Origin: Treponema brennaborense DSM 12168
GTDB lineage: Bacteria > Spirochaetota > Spirochaetia > Treponematales > Treponemataceae
DNA: 64,000 nt
Assembly (NCBI RefSeq): GCF_000212415.1
Contig: NC_015500.1
Location: 2,914,001 to 2,978,000 of the forward strand
Direction: 5' to 3'
Shown here: positions 1 through 7,794 of the stretch, piece after piece
Position numbering within the stretch: the stretch's first letter is position 1
Layout: each line of letters begins with the position of its first letter
The notes under the pieces: model-generated
The model's database searches: none
The model's input: the letters and a program-made list of their open reading frames with translations, nothing else
Told to the model about the DNA's origin: nothing
Position numbers and translations under genes: made by a program

Positions 1-295
1 CAATGCGGCGGCGCGCTTCGGCGGCGTTTTCAAGCGCGGCGAGGACGACGGATTCGAGTTCTCCGGGCGCGCTGAATTTGAGCCGGTTCGCACCGAACGT
101 GTTCGTTTTTACGATATTGCAGCCAGCGCGGTAATAGCCGTAGTGCAGCGCGACGATTTTTTCACGCTCGCTCAGATTCCAGGTTTCGGGCAGTTCGCCG
201 GGTTTCAGTCCCTGCGCCTGCAGCACGGAACCCGTGCCGCCGTCAAAAAACAACACCTGTTTTCCCAAAAGGTTCCGTATATCTGTCCGTTTCAT
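1..295 (-). CDS. metH: Methionine synthase MetH, N-terminal part (cut by window edge)
   Basis: Only the first 98 codons are in the window, reading leftwards from the ATG at 293-295. The protein begins MKRTDIRNLLGKQVLFFDGG and continues with DGGTGSVLQ and a YRAGCNIVKTNTFGANR stretch. This is the start of the homocysteine-binding domain of cobalamin-dependent methionine synthase: the GTG loop near the N terminus and the TNTFGAN motif are characteristic. The family moves a methyl group from methyl-tetrahydrofolate through B12 to homocysteine. An AGGAG site lies 8 nt upstream of the start. A betaine- or other homocysteine methyltransferase shares this domain, but the separate MetH-reactivation gene at 7795-8526 and the B12 importer at 8585-11368 favour MetH. 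Confidence 0.85.
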   Translation of the reverse strand, partial: MKRTDIRNLLGKQVLFFDGGTGSVLQAQGLKPGELPETWNLSEREKIVALHYGYYRAGCNIVKTNTFGANRLKFSAPGELESVVLAALENAAEARRRI

Positions 296-333
296 TGCGG
301 CAGGCTCCTTGCAAAACGATTTTTCACCAAGAT

Positions 334-523
334 ACACTATTGCGCGGGACGCTGCAAGGCGAAAAGGCGCGTCTTGTGCCGAGGCGGCTAGCCCGGATTG
401 AAGGGGGACTGCGTACGCAGTCTTGTGCAGGGAGCGTGCTGCGCGAACGGCGCGGCCGCGGAGTGCACAACGAAGGCGAATGCCGGAGCCCCGCAAAGCC
501 GGTGTGCGGTGCGGTGCGCTCCG
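334..523. repeat. 190-bp direct repeat, copy A
   Basis: This matches 3648-3837 over 190 bp with two mismatches, found by direct comparison. It starts ACACTATTGCGCGGGACG and ends GGTGCGGTGCGCTCCG. It contains a perfect 16-bp palindrome, GACTGCGTACGCAGTC, and a stem GCTGCGC/GCGCGGC with a 5-nt loop, enclosed by TTGTGC/GCACAA. There are no terminal inverted repeats, no target duplication and no convincing coding potential. It sits between metH and the XRE gene. Together with copy B it brackets the lower-GC cassette 540-3646. Confidence 0.95.
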
Positions 524-539
524 CATAAAAAGGAAAAAA

Positions 540-896
540 TTATTTTTCTACCGCCAATTTATGAATCATTTCTATGATGGTCTGCCGTACGTATACGGGC
601 AGCCGTTCCAAATCATCGTATACGCTGCAATATTTTACGTACTGCCGGTTTTTTCTGATTTGTTCAGGGAAAACCGACAAGTCGAGGTCTACGCCGATAT
701 CGGAATCGTCAAGAAAATACTCAAGGGGTTTATGCAGTACCTTCGCGATGCGGACTGCAAGATCAGCAGAGGGCATGTTATCTCTTGAAATTCCCGCGCT
801 GATGCTTGAAACGGTAAAATTTGCCATTTGTGCCAAACTGTCGCGTGAAATTCCCTGATATTTCAATTCATCGTCGACTTTTTTCCAAAAACTCAT
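540..896 (-). CDS. XRE-family helix-turn-helix repressor
   Basis: A 118-residue protein. The N-terminal half (about residues 5-65) is a Cro/C1-type helix-turn-helix: MSFWKKVDDELKYQGISRDS, then LAQMANFTVSSISAGISR, then ADLAVRIAKVLHKPLEYF. The C-terminal half is short and helical with no recognised domain. I chose ATG 894-896 because the family starts with this MxFWxxVDDEL signature. An upstream in-frame ATG would add 12 unrelated residues. No good Shine-Dalgarno is visible. It is divergent from the lipoprotein-glycosyltransferase genes, and the gap carries repeated ACTACTATTG-type motifs, so it probably controls that cassette and itself. Confidence 0.8.
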   Translation of the reverse strand: MSFWKKVDDELKYQGISRDSLAQMANFTVSSISAGISRDNMPSADLAVRIAKVLHKPLEYFLDDSDIGVDLDLSVFPEQIRKNRQYVKYCSVYDDLERLPVYVRQTIIEMIHKLAVEK

Positions 897-1000
897 AGCT
901 ATTTTTACTACTATTGTAAAAAAGAGTTGCAAATTCGCTACTATTGCAGTATGTTGATACTATAGTAGCATTGCACTGCAAAAGTAGGAGGAGAGTCGGC
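897..1000. promoter_or_regulatory. Divergent promoter region with repeated operator-like motifs
   Basis: The gap between the XRE gene and the lipoprotein gene contains ACTACTAT at 907-914, GCTACTAT at 937-944 and its exact reverse complement ATAGTAGC at 962-969. It also has an 11-bp palindrome TTGCACTGCAA at 971-981. An AGGAGGAGA ribosome site at 986-994 serves the GTG start at 1001. The dense dyads fit operators for the adjacent XRE repressor. Assignment to that protein is inference. Confidence 0.65.
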
Positions 1001-1405
1001 GTGAAAAACTCTAAAAGAAAAGCTTTTTTTTTGCTTGCCGTCATTGTCTTATGCACGGCGGTAATTTTTACCGGATGTCCGAATGCAGGAGACGACGGCA
1101 GTAACGCAGGGAACAACGGTTCAAATGCGGGCACAGGTACTGTTGAAGTTCGCTCGCATTCACTTCGGGTACTGAAACTCATGGAAGCAGGCACAGAGAT
1201 CTGCGTGGCTTCATCCATAGCAGAAGGTTACAGTTACAATCATTTGGATGAGGACGACTGTACTTTTAAAGACGTACCTGTCGGATATTATTATGTTAAG
1301 GGAACCGGCGATTTCTGCAACGGATCTGTTTTCCGTTCCGAAATATACCCCGTTACGGCAGGAAAGACGACTGTAATCAAAATAACCGACGATATGTTGG
1401 AATAA
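1001..1405 (+). CDS. Small lipoprotein, function unknown
   Basis: A 134-residue predicted lipoprotein. The GTG at 1001 is chosen because it follows AGGAGGAGA and gives a proper signal: MKNSKRKAFFLLAVIVL, then a lipobox ending FTGC near residue 26. After the cysteine come about 20 Gly/Asn/Asp-rich residues (GDDGSNAGNNGSNAG), then a compact region of about 85 residues with VPVGYYYVKG and ending TVIKITDDMLE. The latter resembles a small beta-sandwich of the carboxypeptidase-regulatory or Cna-B type, but this is only an impression. It lies 19 bp upstream of the glycosyltransferase and is probably co-transcribed with it. Confidence 0.75.
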   Translation: MKNSKRKAFFLLAVIVLCTAVIFTGCPNAGDDGSNAGNNGSNAGTGTVEVRSHSLRVLKLMEAGTEICVASSIAEGYSYNHLDEDDCTFKDVPVGYYYVKGTGDFCNGSVFRSEIYPVTAGKTTVIKITDDMLE

Positions 1406-1424
1406 CGGCGTCCGCAGCAAATAA

Positions 1425-2351
1425 ATGGTACTTTCCGTTTGCGTTCCCTGTTTTAACGAACAAGACGTGTTGCAGGAGTTTTATTCCCGCGTTATAGGAG
1501 TGCTCCAAACCGTCGGGACGGATTCCGAGCCCGTATTCTACGAACTTATCTTTGCAGACGACGGGTCTACAGACGGAACTTTTACGGCGATTAAAAAAAT
1601 ATCCGCTGAGAATCCGTACGTCCGATACGTCTCGTTTACCAGAAATTTCGGCAAAGAAGCAGCACTGTACGCGCTTCTGCAAAGAGCGCAAGGGGATTTT
1701 ATCTGCATACTTGACGCTGATCTGCAAGATCCGCCGGAATTGATACCGAAAATGCTTGCGGCAATACAAAACGGCGGCGACTGCTGTGCAGCCAGAAGAA
1801 CCGGTTTTCCTAAGAACTCCATACGGAATTTTTGCACGATTCTGTTTTACAGATTCTTTAATCTCTTTTCCGATATAAAACTTGAATGCGGCGAACGTGA
1901 TTACAGGGTTATGAGCCGCCGGATGGTGGATACGGTTTTATCAATGCCGGAACGATTCAGATTCTCAAAGGGAATTTATGCCTGGACGGGGTTTACTGCC
2001 AAAACGATAGAATATGAACCGGTTAAGCGATGCCGCGGAGTTTCAAAGTGGTCCTTTTTGAAGCTGTTCGATTATGCTGCCGACGCCGTTTTTACTTTTT
2101 CCGACAAATCGATGAAAATCGTAATCGGTTTCGGATTTCTGCTTATGCTGCTCGCCGTCATAAGCGGACTTGCATGTTTTATTATCGGCGTATTGAACCG
2201 AACGGCCGGCGCCGCAGCCCTATTTGTTTGCCTATTTGTTTTTCTTGCCGGATTACAACTTTCTGCAACCGGTATAGCGGGATTGTGCGTTTTCCGGTGC
2301 TGGGCAGAACTGAAACAACGTCCGCAGTTTATTGTTAGAGAAGAAAAGTGA
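1425..2351 (+). CDS. GT2 polyprenyl-phosphate sugar transferase (GtrB/DPM1-like)
   Basis: A 308-residue glycosyltransferase family 2 protein. The N-terminal Rossmann-like domain has VCVPCFNEQDVL, the ADDGSTDGT nucleotide-sugar motif (residues ~44-52) and the metal-binding DADLQDPPEL motif (~97-106). Two hydrophobic segments close the C terminus (~225-255 and ~262-290). This layout is typical of GtrB/ArnC/DPM1 enzymes, which load a sugar onto undecaprenyl phosphate at the inner face of the membrane. No Shine-Dalgarno is visible before ATG 1425. The next gene overlaps by 4 bp and would supply the flippase- or transferase-like partner, so the pair probably decorates a surface glycan. Confidence 0.88.
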   Translation: MVLSVCVPCFNEQDVLQEFYSRVIGVLQTVGTDSEPVFYELIFADDGSTDGTFTAIKKISAENPYVRYVSFTRNFGKEAALYALLQRAQGDFICILDADLQDPPELIPKMLAAIQNGGDCCAARRTGFPKNSIRNFCTILFYRFFNLFSDIKLECGERDYRVMSRRMVDTVLSMPERFRFSKGIYAWTGFTAKTIEYEPVKRCRGVSKWSFLKLFDYAADAVFTFSDKSMKIVIGFGFLLMLLAVISGLACFIIGVLNRTAGAAALFVCLFVFLAGLQLSATGIAGLCVFRCWAELKQRPQFIVREEK

Positions 2352-3646
2352 ATAAAAATCGGGAAAAAACGTTCTTTTACGGTACGTTCATATTGTTTTG
2401 TTTAGCTACCGTCATACATCATCGGTTTTTAAATGCCGGATACTGCGATGACATATGGTTCTTGGAATTATCGAAAGAATACAGTCTGACGGAATTTCTG
2501 AACATGCGTTATCAGACATGGTCGTCTCGGCTGATTATTGAAACGGTACTTTATTTTATCATACAGCATAATCAGAATGTCTGGCGATGCTGCAATATAC
2601 TTTCCATTTTTCTGCTCGTATACAGCTTGCAAAAATTATGTTTAAAAGAAACATATAAAAAATATACCTGGGTCATTGCTTTGTTTTTCTATTTTGTGTT
2701 TCCCTATAAGTCGATGGGTAACGTAGGATGGGTAACGACGACCGTTAATTATTTGTGGATAGCCGCGGCGGGGACGTTCGCACTCATTCCGATAAAAGAC
2801 GCTCTGACTGAAACTGGCAGAGGGCAACGTAACGCTGTTTTAAAAATCGGTTACGTTGCCGCCGCTTTGTTCGCTGCAAACCAGGAACAAATGGCGGCAC
2901 TGCTGGCGGGATATTATTTATTTTTCATCGTGTACATCACAGCAACACGTAAAAAGATACCGCAGTTTTTGCTACTGCTTTGGGCTTGCGTATTGGTGGA
3001 ACTTGTTTTTATCTTTTTATGCCCTGGGAACAGACTCCGGTACGATTTTGAATTGAACAACTGGTTTGCAAATTACGCTGAACTTTCGATGGCCGATAAA
3101 ATTGCAATGGGATTTTTATATACCATGGCATACTACTGTTTCTGCGATTTGAATTTCGTATTCATATTTTTTTCGGGCGTTTTGTTTTGTACCGTTTTGA
3201 TTCGCGGTAATACGCGGAAACCGCAGCCGGGTAAAGCCGGAAATCTGCGAAAAATTCCTTATTACATTGCTGCCGCGATACCGTTCTGTGCAAGTCTTTT
3301 GCTAACTTTTTTCAGCCGCAATTCTTATTTTAAATCGCGTTTCTTCGTGAAAAAACTGCTTAACACGGAATTATACTTTTCGGCAGGGCTTTCCGCCGCG
3401 GATTTTGCACTTGAATTGAGTTTCTATTTTTTGATCATCATATGCGTTTTGATTGCGCTTCGATATGCCTCGCCGTGCAAAAAAGTTTTTTTTCTTTGTT
3501 GTCTGATTTTTTGTGCCGGAATCTGTTCCCGTATCATACTCGGATTTTCACCGGGCATTTTCATATCCCATACCCGTACCGCCTGTTTTTGCACACTTTC
3601 ACTGTTTACGGTTATGATACTTTTTACCCAGCCGTATGTCGAATAA
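2348..3646 (+). CDS. Polytopic membrane protein, GT-C/DUF6056-like
   Basis: A 432-residue multi-spanning membrane protein with roughly ten hydrophobic segments. The start is a GTG whose GTGA overlaps the preceding stop, which indicates translational coupling. An early extracytoplasmic CDD motif (AGYCDDIWFL, ~residues 31-40) followed by a conserved Arg (SSRLIIE) matches GT-C type glycosyltransferases that use a polyprenyl-phosphate sugar donor. It resembles the GtrC/DUF6056 proteins found beside GtrB. The likely role is transfer of the sugar loaded by the upstream GT2 onto a surface acceptor. The acceptor cannot be read from sequence. The 190-bp repeat copy B begins one base after its stop codon. 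Confidence 0.75.
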   Translation: MNKNREKTFFYGTFILFCLATVIHHRFLNAGYCDDIWFLELSKEYSLTEFLNMRYQTWSSRLIIETVLYFIIQHNQNVWRCCNILSIFLLVYSLQKLCLKETYKKYTWVIALFFYFVFPYKSMGNVGWVTTTVNYLWIAAAGTFALIPIKDALTETGRGQRNAVLKIGYVAAALFAANQEQMAALLAGYYLFFIVYITATRKKIPQFLLLLWACVLVELVFIFLCPGNRLRYDFELNNWFANYAELSMADKIAMGFLYTMAYYCFCDLNFVFIFFSGVLFCTVLIRGNTRKPQPGKAGNLRKIPYYIAAAIPFCASLLLTFFSRNSYFKSRFFVKKLLNTELYFSAGLSAADFALELSFYFLIIICVLIALRYASPCKKVFFLCCLIFCAGICSRIILGFSPGIFISHTRTACFCTLSLFTVMILFTQPYVE

Positions 3647-3647
3647 C

Positions 3648-3837
3648 ACACTATTGCGCGGGACGCTGCAAGGCGAAAAGGCGCGTCTTGTGCCGAGGCG
3701 GCTAGCCCGGATTGAAGGGGGACTGCGTACGCAGTCTTGTGCAGGGAGCGTGCTGCGCGAACAGCGCGGCCGCGGAGCGCACAACGAAGGCGAATGCCGG
3801 AGCCCCGCAAAGCCGGTGTGCGGTGCGGTGCGCTCCG
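3648..3837. repeat. 190-bp direct repeat, copy B
   Basis: It is identical to copy A (334-523) except at two positions: GAACAGCGC versus GAACGGCGC, and GAGCGCAC versus GAGTGCAC. One change falls in the loop of the GCTGCGC/GCGCGGC stem. The other is one base outside the GCACAA arm. Same orientation as copy A. It begins one base after the membrane-protein stop, so the unit repeat-genes-repeat spans 334-3837. Confidence 0.95.
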
Positions 3838-4199
3838 GAAGAAAAGCCAGGGAAAGCGGCTGTATCCGATCGGCAGCACGCGGGCCGTTCCTGCTGAAGG
3901 CCGGCCTGACCGGAATCGAACCGCCGCGACCGGTACCGACCCAAAAACAAAGCACCACGACCGGTACCGAAGCGACACGGCTCGTCCCGTCCCACGCTCG
4001 CGCTCGTTTTCGGCCGAACCGACTTCGCACTTGCCATGAAACGCCGTTGGTAGTATCTTTAATGACGGTCGTTTACACGGAAAATTGCGTGAACGTCCGC
4101 AGGCACCGCGCGCTGCGGTGCGAAGCAGGTTGCAGCGGTTTGCAGCGGCTCACAGCAAGTTGCAGCGGCTCACAGCGCCGTGTAAAAAAGGAGATTTTT
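3838..4199. other. Gene-free stretch with short local repeats
   Basis: No supported gene. It holds CGACCGGTACCGA twice (about 3927 and 3958) and a tandem TTGCAGCGGCTCACAGC-like motif at about 4130-4180, just before the YqeY ribosome site AAAGGAG. An open frame runs through from the repeat into yqeY, but its composition does not look coding. Confidence 0.6.
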
Positions 4200-4625
4200 A
4201 TGGCAACAACGAAAGAATTATTTAAAGAACGCATGTCCATCCGCAAAACCGATCCGGTGCGCGCTTCCGTTTTGGGAATGCTTATCGACGCCGTTCAGAA
4301 AGCGACGCGGGAACTGAATCGTGAAGAAACCGATGCCGATATAGCCGGCGCAGCGAAAAAAATGTACGATCAGACGCAGGCAACGATCGCCGAATATGAA
4401 AAAGGCGGCGCCGACACCGCGCAGTTAAAGACCGAACTCGCAATTCTCAAAGAATTCGTTCCCGAAACGCTCTCTCCCGAAAAAACGGAAACCGAAGTGA
4501 AACGGATCATAGAAGGGCTTGCGGAGCAGGACCGCGTGCTGAAAAACATCATGCCGCTCGTTAAAGCCGTTCCGGGCATGGATATGAAAGTGGCAAAAAG
4601 CATCGTGGAAGCGCTGCTGAAATAG
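4200..4625 (+). CDS. yqeY: GatB/YqeY-domain protein
   Basis: A 141-residue protein of the stand-alone YqeY family, related to the tail domain of the GatB amidotransferase subunit. Features include RKTDPVRASVLGMLIDAVQ near the N terminus, the central ELAILKEFVPETLS, and a C-terminal glycine-bearing segment before VAKSIVEALLK. Length and order match the family (about 145-150 residues). Members are thought to interact with tRNA or tRNA-linked enzymes, but no firm function is established. ATG 4200 is supported by AAAAAAGGAG 6 nt upstream. The in-frame upstream extension covers the 190-bp repeat and is rejected. Confidence 0.9.
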   Translation: MATTKELFKERMSIRKTDPVRASVLGMLIDAVQKATRELNREETDADIAGAAKKMYDQTQATIAEYEKGGADTAQLKTELAILKEFVPETLSPEKTETEVKRIIEGLAEQDRVLKNIMPLVKAVPGMDMKVAKSIVEALLK

Positions 4626-4680
4626 CGGAACGGGCGCGGTGAACTGCGCGTATGCACGAGGGGCGGCAGCCGCGCGTCAA

Positions 4681-4808
4681 CGCGAGCCGCAGACGCGACC
4701 TGAACCGTACATGCGGCATGGAAACGCAGACGCGACCTGAACCGTACATGTGGCATGGAAACGCAAACGTGGCCTGAGCCGCAGACGCGGCCTGAACCGC
4801 AAACGCGG
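4681..4808. repeat. Degenerate tandem repeat downstream of yqeY
   Basis: Two ~37-bp units (CGCGACCTGAACCGTACATG followed by a GGCATGGAAACGCA stretch) are followed by about three 18-bp derivatives of CGYGGCCTGARCCGCARA. No gene is supported. It separates yqeY from the stop of the leftward MerR gene and may be a minisatellite. Confidence 0.75.
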
Positions 4809-4820
4809 GCGTTCGCCCGG

Positions 4821-5630
4821 TTATCCGATCGGAACTTGGATTTCCGTGAGCCATTCGTCCGGATTCTGGCGATTCCAAACACCGTCGATATACGATTCGC
4901 GGGTAAGTCCGGCGCAGGTCAAACGGTTGTCTTCAATCCATTTAAAAACGGCGCAGTATGCTTGCGGCAACGTTGCGTACGGACCTTTGTGCAATACGCA
5001 CGCGGCGCGAGGTACGCGTTCGATTTCCTTGAATTTTATTCGCGGCGTGTCGGTTCCTTTGCACGTAACCGCTTCGCAGTATTCCATGTCGATGTCCCGA
5101 GATCGGTATTCGCCGTCGTGATACATGATAAAACAGTAAAACGGATCGGTTTTGCAGGTAAGGCCGGGATTTGCCGCCTCGATTTCGCGACCGATTTCGG
5201 GGATGACGTCGAAATACGCATCGTACGACGGAACCACCATACGGCAGCTGTACACCGTAACGCGCGGCAATTCTTTGACGACCACTTGATACGGTACCGT
5301 CTTTTCTTCCTGCAGAAAACTCATATACGAATTAATCGAAGCCAGCTGCGCCGTCTGCGCGGCGATCCGATTTTCGAGCCGCTTTTTCTGGGACGCGAGC
5401 AGCGGCGCAACATCACAGCCGTCGAGCATTTTCCTGATTTCGCACAGCGGGAACCCGCACTGCTTCAACGATACGATTTTATGCACGCGCAGCAGCTGCG
5501 CCGTGTCGTAATAGCGATATCCGGTGGCCGGATCCACGTGCACCGGGTACAAAAGTCCTTCATCCTCGTAAAAACGGAGCGCTTTAACAGTCACTTTCGT
5601 CATGACTGAAAATTGTCCTATCCGATACAC
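4821..5630 (-). CDS. MerR-family regulator with GyrI-like effector-binding domain
   Basis: A 269-residue protein. An N-terminal MerR winged helix-turn-helix (YRIGQFSVMTKVTVKALRFY, then GLLYPVHVDPATGYRYY) is followed by a linking helix. A C-terminal GyrI/SOUL-like ligand domain (~125-269) carries VPRAACVLHKGPYATLP. This is the BmrR/Mta-like layout: multidrug or small-molecule sensors that activate promoters with long 19-bp spacers. I chose the GTG at 5628-5630 because it follows AGAGAGG with 6-nt spacing and gives the canonical start. It lies 2 bp after the DUF454 stop. A matching 19-bp-spacer promoter with a dyad is present at 7742-7772 ahead of the ABC exporter. Confidence 0.88.
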   Translation of the reverse strand: MYRIGQFSVMTKVTVKALRFYEDEGLLYPVHVDPATGYRYYDTAQLLRVHKIVSLKQCGFPLCEIRKMLDGCDVAPLLASQKKRLENRIAAQTAQLASINSYMSFLQEEKTVPYQVVVKELPRVTVYSCRMVVPSYDAYFDVIPEIGREIEAANPGLTCKTDPFYCFIMYHDGEYRSRDIDMEYCEAVTCKGTDTPRIKFKEIERVPRAACVLHKGPYATLPQAYCAVFKWIEDNRLTCAGLTRESYIDGVWNRQNPDEWLTEIQVPIG

Positions 5631-5632
5631 CG

Positions 5633-5998
5633 CTAACCTCTCTTTTTTGCAATCCATAAAATATGCACGGTAACGGCCGCGCCTACGGCGGCCAGCAGCA
5701 AACACACCGGCAGTTTTCGTATCAGAACGGCGGAAACGGTCAGCATTCCCCACAGAAAAATCAAACTGCCCGCAATCGTCCGGCGGCGCAGTCCGGTTTT
5801 CCGCGTGTAGCTTTCGTAATATTCGCGGAAAAACCCGATTTTAAGTATTTTCGACTGCAGAGCCGGCGTTGCCGAAAAACAGCCGAGCGCAAGCAGCACG
5901 AACGGCGTCGTGGGCCAGACGGGAAGCACCGCGCCCACGAGACCGAGCGCAAGCGCCGTAAAACCTGCTGTCAGTTTCAGAAATTGCGATAATTTCAC
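5633..5998 (-). CDS. DUF454 (YbaN-type) inner-membrane protein
   Basis: A 121-residue protein with two to three hydrophobic segments (about residues 8-45 and 82-113). It carries the family pattern LGLVGAVLPVWPTTPFVLLA and ALGCFSATP near the N terminus, then GFFREYYESYTR. Family members are small integral membrane proteins of unknown function. The GTG start at 5996-5998 is supported by GGGAGG about 5 nt upstream. Its stop is 2 bp before the MerR start. It follows the ABC exporter on the same strand after a 206-bp gap, so it may belong to the same regulon. Confidence 0.88.
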   Translation of the reverse strand: MKLSQFLKLTAGFTALALGLVGAVLPVWPTTPFVLLALGCFSATPALQSKILKIGFFREYYESYTRKTGLRRRTIAGSLIFLWGMLTVSAVLIRKLPVCLLLAAVGAAVTVHILWIAKKRG

Positions 5999-6204
5999 GG
6001 CGTCCTCCCGTTTCCGGCTGATCGGCTGATTTGCTCGTCAGCTGATCGGCTGATTGCACCGCGAAATCCGGCCGCAGTGCAGGCACAGTACCGTTTTTCA
6101 TATTCGACTATCGGCGGCGCGTTGTCAAGACGCTGCGGGTGCAAATAGCGGAACGCACGGCGCAACCTCACGGAAACGAATGCCTGCCCGCGGAACGCCG
6201 CCGG

Positions 6205-6927
6205 TTACTCCCATTTGAACAGCTTGACGGAAAGCGCGAACGCCGCGACCGTTACGGGAAGCAGAATTCCGATCCGAAGGATATCCGCCGAAACCGGCAG
6301 CCCCGCCGCCGCGTTGTCGAGCAGTTTAATTACCTGCGTAAGCGGAAACACGTTTGAAAACGCCTGAAGCCCGCGCGGCATGATCGCGTACGGAACCGTC
6401 GCGCCGGACAAAAACAGCGACGGAAAATAGATCAGCGACGTAACCACGTTAGCCGTTTTCACGTCGGGAACGACCGCACCGATACAAGCGCCCAGTGAAA
6501 ACACCGCGCACACCGAAAACAGAAACGTCGCGACGAAGCGCGCGCCGTCGGCGATTTTTACGCCGAAGCCGAATCGGGCGGCAAGCCACACCAAAACGGC
6601 CGAAACGGCGGCGAACAGAAACTGCAACGCCGTATCCGCGGCGAGCAGCATTCCCGGACTTACCGGCGTTACCTTAAAGCGCTTCAGAACCTTTTCATAC
6701 CGGTAACCGGACAACGTCAGCGGAATGCCCATAAAACCCGCCGCGCAAATTCCCACGCACGCGACGCCGCTGAAAGCGCTGCGCACCGTTTCCGGTGCCG
6801 ACACGCATCCGATCAGAAACATGATTCCAACCGGCATGGCGACGGCGAACAGCAGCATGTCGCCGCCTCGGATCGCCAGTTTCGCTTCGGTTTTGAACAA
6901 TGTGTAAAACGTTTTCAAAGCAGTCAT
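6205..6927 (-). CDS. ABC-2 type transporter permease
   Basis: A 240-residue membrane protein with six hydrophobic segments. Its layout is that of single-domain ABC-2 permeases such as those of drug or antibiotic exporters: MTALKTFYTLFKTEAKLAIRG, then FPSLFLSGATVPYAIMPRG, and FPLTQVIKLLDNA near the fifth helix. The ATG overlaps the stop of the ATPase gene (ATGA), indicating translational coupling. With 6924-7715 it forms an export system. The substrate is unknown, but control by a BmrR-type MerR protein suggests a toxic small molecule. Confidence 0.88.
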   Translation of the reverse strand: MTALKTFYTLFKTEAKLAIRGGDMLLFAVAMPVGIMFLIGCVSAPETVRSAFSGVACVGICAAGFMGIPLTLSGYRYEKVLKRFKVTPVSPGMLLAADTALQFLFAAVSAVLVWLAARFGFGVKIADGARFVATFLFSVCAVFSLGACIGAVVPDVKTANVVTSLIYFPSLFLSGATVPYAIMPRGLQAFSNVFPLTQVIKLLDNAAAGLPVSADILRIGILLPVTVAAFALSVKLFKWE

Positions 6928-7715
6928 TCTCCGATTCCTCCGTCCGCCGCAGCGGGATCCGCATCCATATAGTTCAAAAAAACGTCTTCCAGATTTTTGA
7001 CACCGTGCGAAGCTACCAACGTACTCGGCGTGCCCAGAGCGACGATTTCACCCGATTTCAGCACGCACACGCGGTCGCACAAATATTCGACTTCTTCCAT
7101 ATAATGCGAGGTTAAAATGATAGTCAAACCGTCGGCTTGCAATTTTTTCAGCGTATCCCAAATCATGCGGCGCGCTTTCGGATCGAGTCCGGTCGTCAGT
7201 TCGTCCAGAAAAACGATTTCGGGCTGAGGAATAAGCGCAAGAACGATCGCCAGTTTCTGTTTCTGCCCGCCGGACAGCGAAGCCACGTCGCGATTCCGCA
7301 GTTCCGAAAGCGAAAAAGTTTCCAGCAGCGATTTCCAGTCGGCAGGACGTGCGTACAAACAGGCGGACGTTTCACACGCTTCGCCGACTCTGATTTTATT
7401 CTGAAAACTGGTTGCCTGAAACTGAACGCCGACGCGATTGAACAGCGCCCGTTTCACCGCACGCGGCGCGCGTACCGGATTCATGCCGAGCAACTGAACC
7501 GAACCGGAATCGCAGTCTCTTGAACCGAGCACGCACTCGACGAGCGTCGATTTTCCGGCGCCGTTTTCACCGATGATGCCGAAAATCTCTCCCTTCCGCA
7601 CGGTGAAACCGACTCCGCGCAGCGCTTCAACGCGGGTTCCTTTTGTACGCGATCGATACGATTTCCGTAAATCCCGAACGCACAGCACGTCGCCGCGCGA
7701 CGAACACTCACTCAT
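6924..7715 (-). CDS. ABC exporter ATP-binding protein
   Basis: A 263-residue ATPase. It has Walker A GENGAGKST (~residues 50-58), Q-loop VGVQFQATSFQ, signature LSGGQKQKLAI, Walker B IVFLDELTTGLDP and the switch histidine in ILTSHYMEEVE. Walker B has Leu where most families have Pro (LDELT instead of LDEPT), which is tolerated in some exporters. The last residues overlap the permease start. An AGGAG-like GGAGGT lies 6 nt upstream of the ATG. Its promoter at 7742-7772 carries a MerR-type dyad, so expression is probably induced through the regulator at 4821-5630. Confidence 0.92.
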   Translation of the reverse strand: MSECSSRGDVLCVRDLRKSYRSRTKGTRVEALRGVGFTVRKGEIFGIIGENGAGKSTLVECVLGSRDCDSGSVQLLGMNPVRAPRAVKRALFNRVGVQFQATSFQNKIRVGEACETSACLYARPADWKSLLETFSLSELRNRDVASLSGGQKQKLAIVLALIPQPEIVFLDELTTGLDPKARRMIWDTLKKLQADGLTIILTSHYMEEVEYLCDRVCVLKSGEIVALGTPSTLVASHGVKNLEDVFLNYMDADPAAADGGIGE

Positions 7716-7741
7716 ACTGATACCTCCATGTCACAGACAAA

Positions 7742-7772
7742 AAGGTACAGTCTCCCGCAACGGGAGAGTCAA
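7742..7772 (-). promoter_or_regulatory. MerR-type promoter with central dyad
   Basis: Read on the minus strand: TTGACT (7767-7772), a 19-bp spacer, then TACCTT (7742-7747). The spacer carries a perfect TCTCCCG-TTG-CGGGAGA dyad (7751-7767). A 19-bp spacer containing a dyad is the hallmark of promoters that MerR-family activators untwist. The nearest MerR gene lies downstream in the same direction (4821-5630). Confidence 0.85.
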
Positions 7773-7794
7773 GCGCCGGCCGAGAAAACGCCTC

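Noticed and set aside
143-528. Short ORFs across repeat A
   Set aside because: The same frame recurs in copy B with no ribosome site or conserved domain. It reflects repeat composition, not a gene.
334-3837. Repeats as integron attC sites
   Set aside because: I found no paired GTTRRRY/RYYYAAC core sites at the repeat ends and no integrase gene in the window.
3636-4199. Open frame extending the YqeY gene upstream through repeat B
   Set aside because: It is encoded by the 190-bp repeat and short repeats, Arg-rich, and a strong ribosome site marks ATG 4200 as the true start.
4690-4800. CRISPR-like array
   Set aside because: The units are contiguous degenerate tandem copies without spacers.
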